17,235 nucleotides of DNA from an uncultured Ruminiclostridium sp. (GCA_910585505.1 CAJUFF010000043.1:864-18098), one strand, 5' to 3'; counted from the stretch's first letter, positions 6,567-14,113 are shown. The notes: generated from the sequence alone by a model not told the origin. Numbers and translations: made by a program.

Positions 6567-9179
6567 TTACTTGCCGTAGTATGCCTTAAGGTACATTGCT
6601 TTGATCTCTTCCATAAGAGGATAACGAGGATTTGCACCCGTGCACTGGTCGTCGAAAGCCTGTTCGGTCATAGCGTCCAGGTTGTCAAGGAAGTTTTTCT
6701 CGTCAACGCCGTAATCGGCAATGGTCTTTTTGATTCCGATTTTTTCCTTCAGCTTGGCGATCTCCTTGATAAGGTTCTCAACCTTTTCATCGTCAGTCGT
6801 TCCGCCGAAGCCCATAGCATCGGAGAAAGCGGCATATTTAGCCTTGGTGCAGGGATGAGTATACTGAGAGAAGGTGCCCATCTTTACGGGAGCCTCTGCG
6901 CAGTTGAAGCGGATAACCTCTTCAATCATAAGCGCATTGGCAATACCGTGAGGAATGTGGTGGAATGCGCCCAGCTTATGAGCCATGGAGTGGCATACGC
7001 CTAAGAAAGCGTTTGCGAAAGCCATACCCGCGAGAGTAGAGGCGTGAGCCTGTTCCTCTCTCGCCTTGGGGTCGTTCGCGCCGTTTTCGTAGCAGGAGGG
7101 CAGATACTTAAATATAAGCTTGCCCGCTTCGGCGGCGAGACCATCGGTGAAGGGAGTGGCGAGTGTAGCGACATAGGCTTCAAGAGCGTGAGTCAGAGAG
7201 TCAATACCGGAAGCGGAGGTAAGTCCCTTGGGGGCGTTCATCATCATATCCGCGTCAACAATCGCCATTTTGGGCATAAGCTCGTAGTCGGCGAGAGGAT
7301 ACTTGATACCCGTCTTTTCGTCGGTGATAACCGCGAAGGGAGTAACCTCGGAGCCGGTACCGGCGGAGGTAGGAACGGCTACAAAATAAGCCTTTTCACC
7401 CATCTTAGGGAAGGTATAGATACGTTTTCTTATATCGATAAAGCGCATTGCCATATCCATAAAGTCGGCTTCGGGGTGCTCGTACATTACCCACATGATC
7501 TTTGCCGCGTCCATAGCGGAGCCGCCGCCGATAGCAATGATAACGTCGGGCTGGAACGCCTTAGCTACCTTTGTTCCCTCGATTGCGCACTCAAGAGTGG
7601 GGTCGGGAGCAACATCGGAGAAAGTAGTATAGGCAATTCCCATTTCGTCAAGCTTATCGGTGATGGGCTTTGTGTATCCGTTGTTGAACAGGAACGAGTC
7701 GGTTACGACGAACGCCCTCTTTTTGCCCATTACGCTGCCTAACTCATCAAGAGCCACAGGCAGGCAGCCTTTTTTGAAGTATACCTTTTCAGGCGCTCTG
7801 AACCAAAGCATATTTTCTCTCCTCTCAGCTACTGTTTTAATGTTAAGCAGGTGCTTTACGCCTACGTTTTCGGAAACGGAGTTGCCGCCCCATGAGCCAC
7901 AGCCCAGCGTAAGAGAGGGCATAAGCTTGAAGTTATAAAGATCGCCAATGCCGCCCTGTGAGGAGGGAGTATTTATAAGTATGCGGCAGGTCTTCATTCT
8001 CTCGAAGTAATCCGCCATTTTTTCGGTTTCCGTAACCTGGTTGATGTAAAGTGAAGCGGTGTGACCGTAGCCGCCGTCGGCGATAAGATGCTCCGCCTTC
8101 TGTACCGCGTCTTCAAAGTTGTTGGATTTATACATAGCCAGTACGGGAGACAGCTTCTCATGGGCAAAAGGTTCGGAAAGCTCCACGCTTTCAACCTCGC
8201 CGATAAGTATCTTGGTATCGGCGGGAACCTCAAAGCCGCTGAGTTCCGCAATCTTTGCAGCCTTTTGTCCTACGATCTTGGCGTTCAGAGCGCCGTTTAT
8301 AATCATGGTCTTGCGAACCATGTCCAGTTCCTTATTGTTGAGGAAATGGCAGCCTCTGTACTTAAATTCTTCCTTCACCTTGTCATAAATTTTGGAATCA
8401 ACAATAACCGACTGCTCGGAAGCACAGATCATGCCATTGTCAAAGGTCTTAGAGTGAATAATGGAGTTTACGGCGACAAGAATGTCGGCGGTTTCGTCGA
8501 TAATGGCGGGGGTATTGCCCGCGCCTACGCCGAGAGCGGGCTTACCGGAGGAATAAGCGGATTTTACCATTCCGGGACCGCCGGTAGCAAGAATAATATC
8601 GGCTTCCTTCATAATGGTGTTGGTGAGATCAAGGGAAGGAACGTCAATCCAGCCGATAATTCCTTCGGGAGCGCCCGCCTTAACTGCCGCGTCCAATACC
8701 ACCTTAGCAGCGGCAATGGTGCAGCCTTTAGCGCGGGGGTGAGGGCTGATAATAATACCGTTTCTGGTTTTAAGGGAAATCAGCGTCTTGAAAATAGCGG
8801 TGGAGGTGGGGTTGGTTGTGGGAATAACAGCCGCCACAAGTCCGATAGGCTCCGCTACCTTCTTGATGCCAAAGCTGTCGTCCTTTTCAACAACACCTAC
8901 CGTTTTGGTATTCTTATAAGCGTTGTAAATGTACTCTGCCGCATAGTGATTCTTGATCACCTTATCTTCGGCAACGCCCATGCCCGTCTCTTCAACGGCC
9001 ATTTTCGCAAGAGGGATCCTCTGGGTGTTGGCAGCGGTTGCAGCGGCCTTGAATATCGCGTCAACCTGCTCCTGAGAATAGGAAGCGAATTTTTCCTGCG
9101 CTTCTCTTACCTGAGCGATCTTTGCTTCAAGCGCTTCAACACTGTCAACAATTTCGGGTACCGCTTTTTGTTTTTTCAT
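6567..9179 (-). CDS. adhE: Bifunctional acetaldehyde-CoA/alcohol dehydrogenase
   Basis: Converts acetyl-CoA to acetaldehyde and then to ethanol with two NADH, regenerating NAD+ in fermentation. The 870-residue length is normal for the fused enzyme. Residues 1 to about 450 form the CoA-acylating aldehyde dehydrogenase domain, with nucleotide-binding GVGAGN (217-222) and catalytic C252 in MICASEQ. A linker (about 450-470) leads to an iron-dependent alcohol dehydrogenase domain, with GGGSAMDAAK (551-560) and probable iron ligands D660, H664, H730 and H744, spaced as in E. coli AdhE. AdhE usually assembles as spirosomes. Ribosome binding site is CGGAG before ATG 9177-9179. A leader of about 210 bases precedes it, with a Rex operator over the promoter -10 box. 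The APH-fold kinase gene follows after 29 bases. Confidence 0.97.
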   Translation of the reverse strand: MKKQKAVPEIVDSVEALEAKIAQVREAQEKFASYSQEQVDAIFKAAATAANTQRIPLAKMAVEETGMGVAEDKVIKNHYAAEYIYNAYKNTKTVGVVEKDDSFGIKKVAEPIGLVAAVIPTTNPTSTAIFKTLISLKTRNGIIISPHPRAKGCTIAAAKVVLDAAVKAGAPEGIIGWIDVPSLDLTNTIMKEADIILATGGPGMVKSAYSSGKPALGVGAGNTPAIIDETADILVAVNSIIHSKTFDNGMICASEQSVIVDSKIYDKVKEEFKYRGCHFLNNKELDMVRKTMIINGALNAKIVGQKAAKIAELSGFEVPADTKILIGEVESVELSEPFAHEKLSPVLAMYKSNNFEDAVQKAEHLIADGGYGHTASLYINQVTETEKMADYFERMKTCRILINTPSSQGGIGDLYNFKLMPSLTLGCGSWGGNSVSENVGVKHLLNIKTVAERRENMLWFRAPEKVYFKKGCLPVALDELGSVMGKKRAFVVTDSFLFNNGYTKPITDKLDEMGIAYTTFSDVAPDPTLECAIEGTKVAKAFQPDVIIAIGGGSAMDAAKIMWVMYEHPEADFMDMAMRFIDIRKRIYTFPKMGEKAYFVAVPTSAGTGSEVTPFAVITDEKTGIKYPLADYELMPKMAIVDADMMMNAPKGLTSASGIDSLTHALEAYVATLATPFTDGLAAEAGKLIFKYLPSCYENGANDPKAREEQAHASTLAGMAFANAFLGVCHSMAHKLGAFHHIPHGIANALMIEEVIRFNCAEAPVKMGTFSQYTHPCTKAKYAAFSDAMGFGGTTDDEKVENLIKEIAKLKEKIGIKKTIADYGVDEKNFLDNLDAMTEQAFDDQCTGANPRYPLMEEIKAMYLKAYYGK

Positions 9180-9386
9180 GGTGTTAATCTCCGTTCTTAT
9201 CAGAATTTCTTATCCGCCTTATCCGTTTTTTAAGGAGCGGGCGGCCGTTCACATTTTAAATTGCCGTTTGAAATACCCCGCGTCGGTCAGGGAGCCTAAT
9301 ACTAATCCTTTTTTTAATTATGGGACTGGTATAAAAACATAATACGGCGCCAACAGACTTCGACATTTTAAGGTATATTTCTCGGC

Positions 9387-9404
9387 TTGTTAAAATTTTA
9401 ACAC
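9387..9404. promoter_or_regulatory. Rex operator controlling adhE
   Basis: TTGTTAAAATTTTAACAC matches TTGTTAANNNNTTAACAA at 13 of 14 defined positions. It overlaps the -10 box and predicted start of the best adhE promoter, so bound Rex would block RNA polymerase. adhE genes are classic Rex targets in clostridia. Low NADH should repress and high NADH should induce. Confidence 0.82.
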
Positions 9405-9423
9405 GAGTTGCCGCCGTTGTAAA
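9395..9423 (-). promoter_or_regulatory. Likely main adhE promoter (sigma-A)
   Basis: Minus strand: -35 TTTACA (9418-9423), a 17-base spacer and -10 TAAAAT (9395-9400), each box matching 5/6. Predicted transcription starts near 9388, giving a 5' leader of about 208 bases. The -10 lies inside the Rex operator. Confidence 0.65.
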
Positions 9424-9436
9424 ATGTTTTATTAGA

Positions 9437-9465
9437 ATAACAAGATATAAAAAAGTATATGTCAA
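9437..9465 (-). promoter_or_regulatory. Possible second adhE promoter
   Basis: A perfect -35 TTGACA (9460-9465) is followed after 17 bases by TGTTAT (9437-9442; 4/6). A transcript from here would start near 9430 and cross the Rex operator about 25 bases downstream, where bound Rex could act as a roadblock. It is weaker at the -10 than the proximal promoter. Confidence 0.35.
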
Positions 9466-9811
9466 TATATTGAAAACGCATTTTGCATTTTCTTGTTTTT
9501 TAACAAAAAATATAAAACCCAAAAAACGCTTTTATTAAAGGAAAAAACAAAGATTGAAATTTTTTGAGTTTGGTATTTTTTGGAATAAATTACAATTTGT
9601 TAATTGTTTGTCAAATTCTACGGATTGTGAATTTATTGTCAATGACGGCGTATGGAAAAAGGAGTTGGCGGGAGGTTATCATACTAATTGCAGGGGATTG
9701 AAAAAACTAAAAGATATAGTAAAAATAGGTTTTGAGAATTTTATCGAAAGTTGATTTTCTTTTTCAATGATTTATTTTTGCACGAGCCGTGCAGAGCCGC
9801 TCCCGCGGGGG
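9466..9811. other. AT-rich intergenic stretch without a convincing gene
   Basis: About 350 bases between the adhE promoters and the palindromic element. A 66-codon plus-strand frame (9554-9754) starts with TTG about 12 bases after AAAGGA and ends with a lysine-rich stretch. I recognise no family and doubt it. A weaker Rex-like match, TTGTTAATTGTTTGTCAA (9597-9614, 12/14), lies far upstream of adhE. GCACG-agc-CGTGC (9780-9792) and a GC-rich hairpin (about 9795-9813) precede the next element. Confidence 0.5.
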
Positions 9812-9954
9812 CTTAAGGTGACACCAAAGGGGGGAAGAAGGTGAACAGGCTCCGCAATGTTGGATTGTTTTATAAGGTGGCTTCTTTTATAATTAAAACT
9901 ACTCGATCGGCGGAGCCTGTCCCCCACTCTCCCCCCCTTAGGTTTCACCTTAAG
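9812..9954. mobile_element. Palindromic MITE-like element, about 143 bp
   Basis: The outer 44-45 bases are imperfect inverted repeats. The left arm begins CTTAAGGTGACACC and ends ACAGGCTCCGC (9812-9855). The right arm, in reverse, begins CTTAAGGTGAAACC and ends ACAGGCTCCGC (9910-9954). The middle parts are G-rich and C-rich respectively and pair less well. The centre (9856-9909) is AT-rich and codes for nothing visible. All four ends of this element and of the one at 818-1001 share TTAAGG-Y-R-A-N-ACC. No transposase is present, so it is either non-autonomous or a stable structured intergenic repeat. Confidence 0.55.
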
Positions 9955-10126
9955 AATCCCTTCCTTACCCCCCCTCTGGGTGTTTTATTGTCAACATAGG
10001 TTTCTCTCGAATAAAATGCTGTTCCGATGAGTGCTATTATCGTTGGTTTTGCTTTGCTCTTAGGCTGTTTCCTTTATATAACCACTCCTTTGGAATTATA
10101 CCCGAAGCACTGCTCCCAAATAAAAA
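9955..10126. other. Intergenic stretch, nothing coding seen
   Basis: A pyrimidine-rich run (9955-9980) and AT-rich DNA lie between the palindromic element and the terminator. A plus-strand frame from 10027 runs through the terminator into the antisense of the next gene and is not credible. I see no promoter of good quality. Confidence 0.5.
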
Positions 10127-10163
10127 TCTTCGGCCAATACACGTTAAAATGTATGACCGAAGA
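10127..10163. terminator. Bidirectional rho-independent terminator
   Basis: TCTTCGGCCAATACA pairs with TGTATGACCGAAGA, with one mismatch and one bulge, around an AT-rich loop. Read on the minus strand the stem is followed by TTTTTATTT; on the plus strand by ATTTTTTATTATT. It lies about 40 bases after the stop of the anti-sigma-like gene and should end the sigma-factor operon. Confidence 0.82.
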
Positions 10164-10203
10164 ATTTTTTATTATTAACAATATAAATATCGTCTCAGCG
10201 GTA

Positions 10204-11829
10204 TTAGGATTCAGTCAAACCCGCTCCCAAGTCTATCTCTCCATCTTCAAAAGCTTTTATATCAATCAGCCTTCCTTTCCCATCCGCATCGGGCTTTCCG
10301 AAATCCCGCACCGTATAAATACACAAAGTTCCCTTTCCCGAAAGGGTTCTCATGGAACCCTTGAATTTTCCGCTTGACAGAGGTTCACCATTGGAGGTGA
10401 GTATATCTCTGAAATAGCGCACCTTTTCACCGTTGAAATACCACTGATCCTCTTCGGGATCGTAAGTAACGCCAAACGGCTTATATTCCTCGGCGTTTTT
10501 AAGATTTTCCTTTAGAGCCTCCTCCGGAGAAAAGCCGCCGGCCATTACTGCCTGGTTTGTTTCGGAAGGGCGGTCACCATATTCGGTATTACCTATATTT
10601 ACGCTGTTGTTATACATATCGTCATCTATACTTGTAATCTCAAAGTCAAGGGGTGTCGCGATTATCATATCCGGAACGGGGGAGTTATCAATGGGATATG
10701 TTTTTATTCCCGTCAATTTTCCTCTCGGATCAAAGGAGCCGTCCTCATTTCTCTGAATGTTTTCAAGATCGCGCACCGCTTCCGCGTCAATAATTCCTTC
10801 AGCGTCAAAATAATCGTTTCCGCCCGTGTTTCCGTCCTCGTCAACCGGATAATAATCCACAAAATACCGAACGGGTTTGTCTTCATAATAAAGCTTTCCA
10901 TTTACGAGCACAAGACCGAAGCCTTCATATTCGGCAAAAGCGTTTTCTTCGGAAACTTCGCCGCCGACCGATGAACTCTCAATCGCATACGCGTTAAGGT
11001 CGCCGTCGTATAATGTTGCGTAAGAAACCTTTTTCATTATGTCAAGGGTGAGCTTTTCTTTTTTCTCCGTACCGTCAGGTGTTTCATTATAGCTTACACG
11101 AGTGTAGAACAAGGCGTTTTCGTCCTGCTCCGAATCCAAACCGCAAATGGAATAATCAAAATTTCCCCTGTCGGAAAGCTCGTACGTCTCCGCATTCTCA
11201 TAGTCAAAAACCATAATTCGGTTATCGATAATTCCCGAACCAAAACTTACGTTAGAACAGATTTCCCGCTTTCCGTCACCGTTCAGATCGCAAAGATAAA
11301 CGTCCCACACAGGCATTCCCATATAAAGCTGTGCGATTTGTCCATTCTTTTCCGCTTTAACGCTGTCGCTGTTCCATAAAAATTTTACTTCGGGAAATTC
11401 GGGCATTTCAAATTCAAAGGTTTCTTTCCAGCCTTCTTGGGTTTCATTAAGATCGTATTTTTTTTCGGTCTTAAGGTATTCGGGGGCGCTCGCCGCAGGC
11501 TTATCGGAACCGGCGTCGGTTTCCGCCGCGTCGGTAACCGGCTCGGTTGTCTCCAAATCGGTTCCCTCCGCGCCGCCGCCGATAACCATTCCCTGTCCGT
11601 TCCTTACGGCGAGAGCGAATATCCCGACTCCGGCCGCGCAGATAAGCGCGACACAGGCCGCAGCAGCCGTTTTCCACGGGAAGCTTTTCCTCGCGGCGGA
11701 AACTATAACCGGCTCCGCCGTGTACTCCTCCGCTTTGCCGCCGTTGTCCTCAAAAAAATTTACCTTGGCTTCCGCCACCATTTTTTCGTCTATATCGGCA
11801 AAAATTTCAAATATATCTTCCGGTTTCAT
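10204..11829 (-). CDS. Anti-sigma-like single-pass membrane protein with large extracytoplasmic region
   Basis: 541 residues. A short acidic cytoplasmic N-terminus (1-50; MKPEDIFEIFADIDEKM) resembles the sigma-binding segment of clostridial anti-sigma factors. A single membrane span follows (about 54-75), then a Thr/Glu/Asp-rich linker (88-118) and a large extracytoplasmic part. That part contains DLNGDGKRE (181-189), an EF-hand or FG-GAP-like calcium-binding loop. It also has two related units: YEGFG...LYYEDKPVRYF (301-323) and YKPFG...WYFNGEKVRYF (449-473). No enzyme signature is seen. The gene follows the ECF sigma gene after 63 bases and a terminator closes the pair, so it is probably the cognate regulator that holds the sigma factor at the membrane. 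The stimulus is unknown. The anti-sigma role rests on context and topology, not on a named domain. Confidence 0.7.
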   Translation of the reverse strand: MKPEDIFEIFADIDEKMVAEAKVNFFEDNGGKAEEYTAEPVIVSAARKSFPWKTAAAACVALICAAGVGIFALAVRNGQGMVIGGGAEGTDLETTEPVTDAAETDAGSDKPAASAPEYLKTEKKYDLNETQEGWKETFEFEMPEFPEVKFLWNSDSVKAEKNGQIAQLYMGMPVWDVYLCDLNGDGKREICSNVSFGSGIIDNRIMVFDYENAETYELSDRGNFDYSICGLDSEQDENALFYTRVSYNETPDGTEKKEKLTLDIMKKVSYATLYDGDLNAYAIESSSVGGEVSEENAFAEYEGFGLVLVNGKLYYEDKPVRYFVDYYPVDEDGNTGGNDYFDAEGIIDAEAVRDLENIQRNEDGSFDPRGKLTGIKTYPIDNSPVPDMIIATPLDFEITSIDDDMYNNSVNIGNTEYGDRPSETNQAVMAGGFSPEEALKENLKNAEEYKPFGVTYDPEEDQWYFNGEKVRYFRDILTSNGEPLSSGKFKGSMRTLSGKGTLCIYTVRDFGKPDADGKGRLIDIKAFEDGEIDLGAGLTES

Positions 11830-11892
11830 AATATCGTCCCTTTCCGTTAAAAGTTAAAAAAGCAAAATATGCTTTTCATCGTCCTAACCTTG

Positions 11893-12447
11893 TCAATAAC
11901 CGTTTTTTTCCAAATACTGCCTGAGCTTTTTTCTTGTTCTGTTCAGAATAACGGACACATTGTCTTCCGAAAGCCCGAACCTCGCCGCTATGTCGGAAAC
12001 ACCGTCACAATACCAGTAGCGGCAGATGAAAATATCCCGCTTCCGTTTGGAAATTCCGCGCAAAAAAGCGTTTATTTCACCGATAAGCTCCTTTCGCTCC
12101 TGCTCCTCCTGTATGTCCTTATCGCAGGAAATAAGTTCGGAAAGATCCTCGAACACCGCGTCTGCCTGTCCTCCCCCTCTTTTAAGGGCAAACGCCCTCC
12201 GCCGCGTATTGATTGCCAGATTTCTGGTGAGTTTTCCCAAAAACGTGGACAGCATCTGAGGCTCATTGGGCGGGATAAGCTCCCACGCCTTAAAAAAGGT
12301 ATCGTTTACGCATTCCTCCGCGTCCTGCCTTGTTCCCAAAATATTAACGGCGATCTTCATACAATAGCTTTTGTATTTGTCCGAAGCCGAAGCAATTGCC
12401 TTTTCACTGCGCCGGCGAAAAAGCTCCAATATTTCCTTATCCTCCAT
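11893..12447 (-). CDS. ECF-type RNA polymerase sigma-70 factor
   Basis: 184 residues, normal for an ECF sigma factor. Sigma region 2 spans about 8-75, with the characteristic DAEECVNDTFFKAWELIPP (46-64) of the core-binding and -10-recognition segments. Region 4 spans about 120-180, with the helix-turn-helix DGVSDIAARFGLSEDNVSVI followed by LNRTRKKLRQYLEKNGY. I chose the ATG at 12445-12447 because GGAGG lies 6 bases upstream; a TTG nine codons earlier has no such site. It directs core polymerase to a dedicated regulon and is probably controlled by the membrane protein encoded 63 bases downstream. The leader contains nested inverted repeats. Which genes it activates cannot be seen here, but autoregulation is common in this class. 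Confidence 0.92.
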   Translation of the reverse strand: MEDKEILELFRRRSEKAIASASDKYKSYCMKIAVNILGTRQDAEECVNDTFFKAWELIPPNEPQMLSTFLGKLTRNLAINTRRRAFALKRGGGQADAVFEDLSELISCDKDIQEEQERKELIGEINAFLRGISKRKRDIFICRYWYCDGVSDIAARFGLSEDNVSVILNRTRKKLRQYLEKNGY

Positions 12448-12490
12448 AGCATACCTCCGCTCGGTAAGCCGCAAGCGTTTTTACGATCAT

Positions 12491-12554
12491 GCAAGCTATG
12501 ATTTTCAAATACGCTTTAAGCAACCTATGTAAATATGAATTGCTTTTAGCTTGC
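12491..12554 (-). promoter_or_regulatory. Nested stem-loops in the sigma-factor leader
   Basis: GCAAGCT (12491-12497) pairs with AGCTTGC (12548-12554). Inside it AAGCAA (12518-12523) pairs with TTGCTT (12540-12545). The structure lies 44 bases or more upstream of the sigma-factor start and, if transcribed, would form a two-tier hairpin. It does not resemble a riboswitch I know. Confidence 0.35.
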
Positions 12555-12574
12555 AGCGGCTTTTCCCTTTCACC

Positions 12575-12606
12575 TGTATACACAAATACCATCTGAAAAT
12601 CTTACA
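12575..12606 (-). promoter_or_regulatory. Candidate promoter of the sigma-factor operon
   Basis: Minus strand: TGTAAGATTTT (from 12606) followed about 20 bases later by TATACA (12575-12580). No good sigma-A promoter is visible between the upstream terminator and the sigma gene. A TGTAAnATTT-like box would suit ECF autoregulation, but I know no verified consensus for this factor, so this is tentative. Confidence 0.25.
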
Positions 12607-12633
12607 TTTTTTTCTGAATTTTTTAAAAATTTT

Positions 12634-12668
12634 AGTCCGAACCTTACCTTTGCGGTATGGTTCGGACT
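12634..12668 (-). terminator. Rho-independent terminator of the foldase gene
   Basis: AGTCCGAACC (12634-12643) pairs perfectly with GGTTCGGACT (12659-12668), and the stem extends inward through TACC/GGTA with one mismatch. On the minus strand AAAATTTTTAAAA follows the stem. It lies 37 bases beyond the foldase stop codon. Confidence 0.75.
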
Positions 12669-12705
12669 TAAAGAAAATGTTTTTACAATTCCGTTTCCGT
12701 ATTTT

Positions 12706-13977
12706 TTATTGCGCCGTGGTTTCTTCCGCAGCGGACGAAGCAGCCGTAATCTCAAGGCTGCCCTCTTCGAGACCCAGAAGGTCATAATCGTAAATATAAG
12801 GATACGTTTCCATAAAAGAAGTTATTTTATTATATGTTTCCTCGTTTGCCAGAAATTCTCTTCCCTGTCGGTTAAGCTCTTCAAGCCGCTCATCGGAAAT
12901 TTCGGCGTCCCCCGAATAACGAATGATAAAATACCCCGAATCGCTCTTGCAAATCCCCGAATAGCCGCCCACATCGGAAATACCCATAGCGGCGTTTATC
13001 ACCTCGGCTTTAACTACCGTACTTTTCGGAAACACCGTGTAGTCGGTGCCGTTGGTGTCCGTTTCATCGTTATATTCCGCCTGTACCGTTTCCCAGCTTT
13101 CCCCGCTCTCTAACTTGGAGTAAGCCTCGTCAATCCTGTGTTTTACTTTTTCCAGCGCCGCGTCAAGCACTTCGTCCGCCTTCTGGTCGTCTCCGTCCTT
13201 GCGGTAAGCGGCCACCTCGCTGATGGAAGTATCGTCTATCTTTACCAATATCTGCTGAACCCTGCGGGAGCCTTCCGGAATGTAAAACGCGGTATAGGAC
13301 TTTTCAAATGTGGCAAGATCGGTTTCATACTTTTCCTTTGCCTGATCTATGGTATCCTGAACAAAAGCGTTTACGGTCTCCGCCGACAAATCGTCAGAAA
13401 CGGCGGCAACAAGCTTTTCCCTTATAAGCCCGTTCACTTCCCATGTTCGGAAGATATCCGCGGTAAGCCCCGATTCGGCGAGAAACGCGGTAAACAGCTC
13501 CAACTCCTTGTTGTACAATTCCTCTTCGGTATAAGTTTCTCCCAGTTCGTTAACGGCGTCGGAACGGTAGCTGCTGCACCAGCTATCCACATTTTCCTTA
13601 ACCGTATCTTCGATTGTCTTTTTTTCCTCCTCGGTAAAGGTTTCTTCCGTTATTCCCGCCTGCTCCGCCAAATAAAGGATAATTCTTTCCTGAGCCAAAT
13701 ATTTTATTACATTATCCCGCTGGGATAATGCCAGCTCCGCGTCGTTTTCCTCGGTATATCCTCCCCGTGCCATAAAGAAGTTGTATTCGCCGAAAAAGTC
13801 GCTGTATTTTATGGTAAACAAATCCTTTTTGCCGTTTGGCGGATTTTCGATATGCGCAACGGGGGCGGAGGTGTCAATTCCGTTTATCTCCTCATTTTTT
13901 GAACAGGCGGCAAAGGCCGTAACCGTGACAGCCGCCGCGGCAAATAACGCGGTCATGGATTTTATTGTTTTATTCAT
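12706..13977 (-). CDS. PrsA/SurA-like peptidyl-prolyl isomerase lipoprotein (foldase)
   Basis: 423 residues. The N-terminus MNKTIKSMTALFAAAAVTVT is a signal peptide followed by lipobox AFAAC, so C25 should be lipidated and the protein anchored outside the membrane. Residues 50-230 are helical and SurA/PrsA N-domain-like. Residues 236-355 fit a parvulin (PpiC) domain: RRVQQILVKI (238-247), GESWETVQAEYNDETDTNG (292-310) and VGGYSGICKSDSGYFIIRY (336-354). An inserted or extended helical segment separates the first two motifs. It would help secreted proteins fold by prolyl isomerisation or chaperoning. I chose the ATG at 13975-13977 because it gives a proper basic n-region; the nearest purine-rich site (AAAGGA) is unusually far upstream (about 18 bases), so the start is less certain than the identity. 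It is monocistronic, with its own promoter and terminator. Confidence 0.87.
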   Translation of the reverse strand: MNKTIKSMTALFAAAAVTVTAFAACSKNEEINGIDTSAPVAHIENPPNGKKDLFTIKYSDFFGEYNFFMARGGYTEENDAELALSQRDNVIKYLAQERIILYLAEQAGITEETFTEEEKKTIEDTVKENVDSWCSSYRSDAVNELGETYTEEELYNKELELFTAFLAESGLTADIFRTWEVNGLIREKLVAAVSDDLSAETVNAFVQDTIDQAKEKYETDLATFEKSYTAFYIPEGSRRVQQILVKIDDTSISEVAAYRKDGDDQKADEVLDAALEKVKHRIDEAYSKLESGESWETVQAEYNDETDTNGTDYTVFPKSTVVKAEVINAAMGISDVGGYSGICKSDSGYFIIRYSGDAEISDERLEELNRQGREFLANEETYNKITSFMETYPYIYDYDLLGLEEGSLEITAASSAAEETTAQ

Positions 13978-14113
13978 TTCTAAAGCCGATTGTGTCCTTT
14001 CTTTTGGTTGTACTTTATTATCGCGCAATAATCATCGGTTTTCATGTTATTTGTCTGTTTTTTCACCGAAAACATATATACATATATAAAATAAAGTAAA
14101 ATATTTTTTTGTT

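Noticed and set aside
8061..9233. Long plus-strand frame (390 codons) opposite adhE
   Set aside because: It is antisense to a complete, well-conserved adhE whose motifs are all in place. Long antisense frames are common opposite such genes.
9486..9512. TTGTT-TTTT-AACAA as a Rex site
   Set aside because: The half-sites are 4 bases apart instead of the 8 needed between TTGTT and AACAA, so it does not fit Rex spacing.
9256..9522. 88-codon minus-strand frame upstream of adhE
   Set aside because: It runs through the adhE promoters and Rex operator, has no ribosome binding site at its start and no recognisable domain. Only its last 36 codons could be part of the leader.
9554..9754. 66-codon plus-strand frame with a TTG start
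   Set aside because: AT-rich intergenic DNA, weak start signal, no recognisable family and no promoter that I trust. I mention it only as part of the intergenic description.
10027..10377. Plus-strand frame starting with a hydrophobic stretch
   Set aside because: It crosses the bidirectional terminator and then lies antisense to the anti-sigma-like gene. No ribosome binding site.
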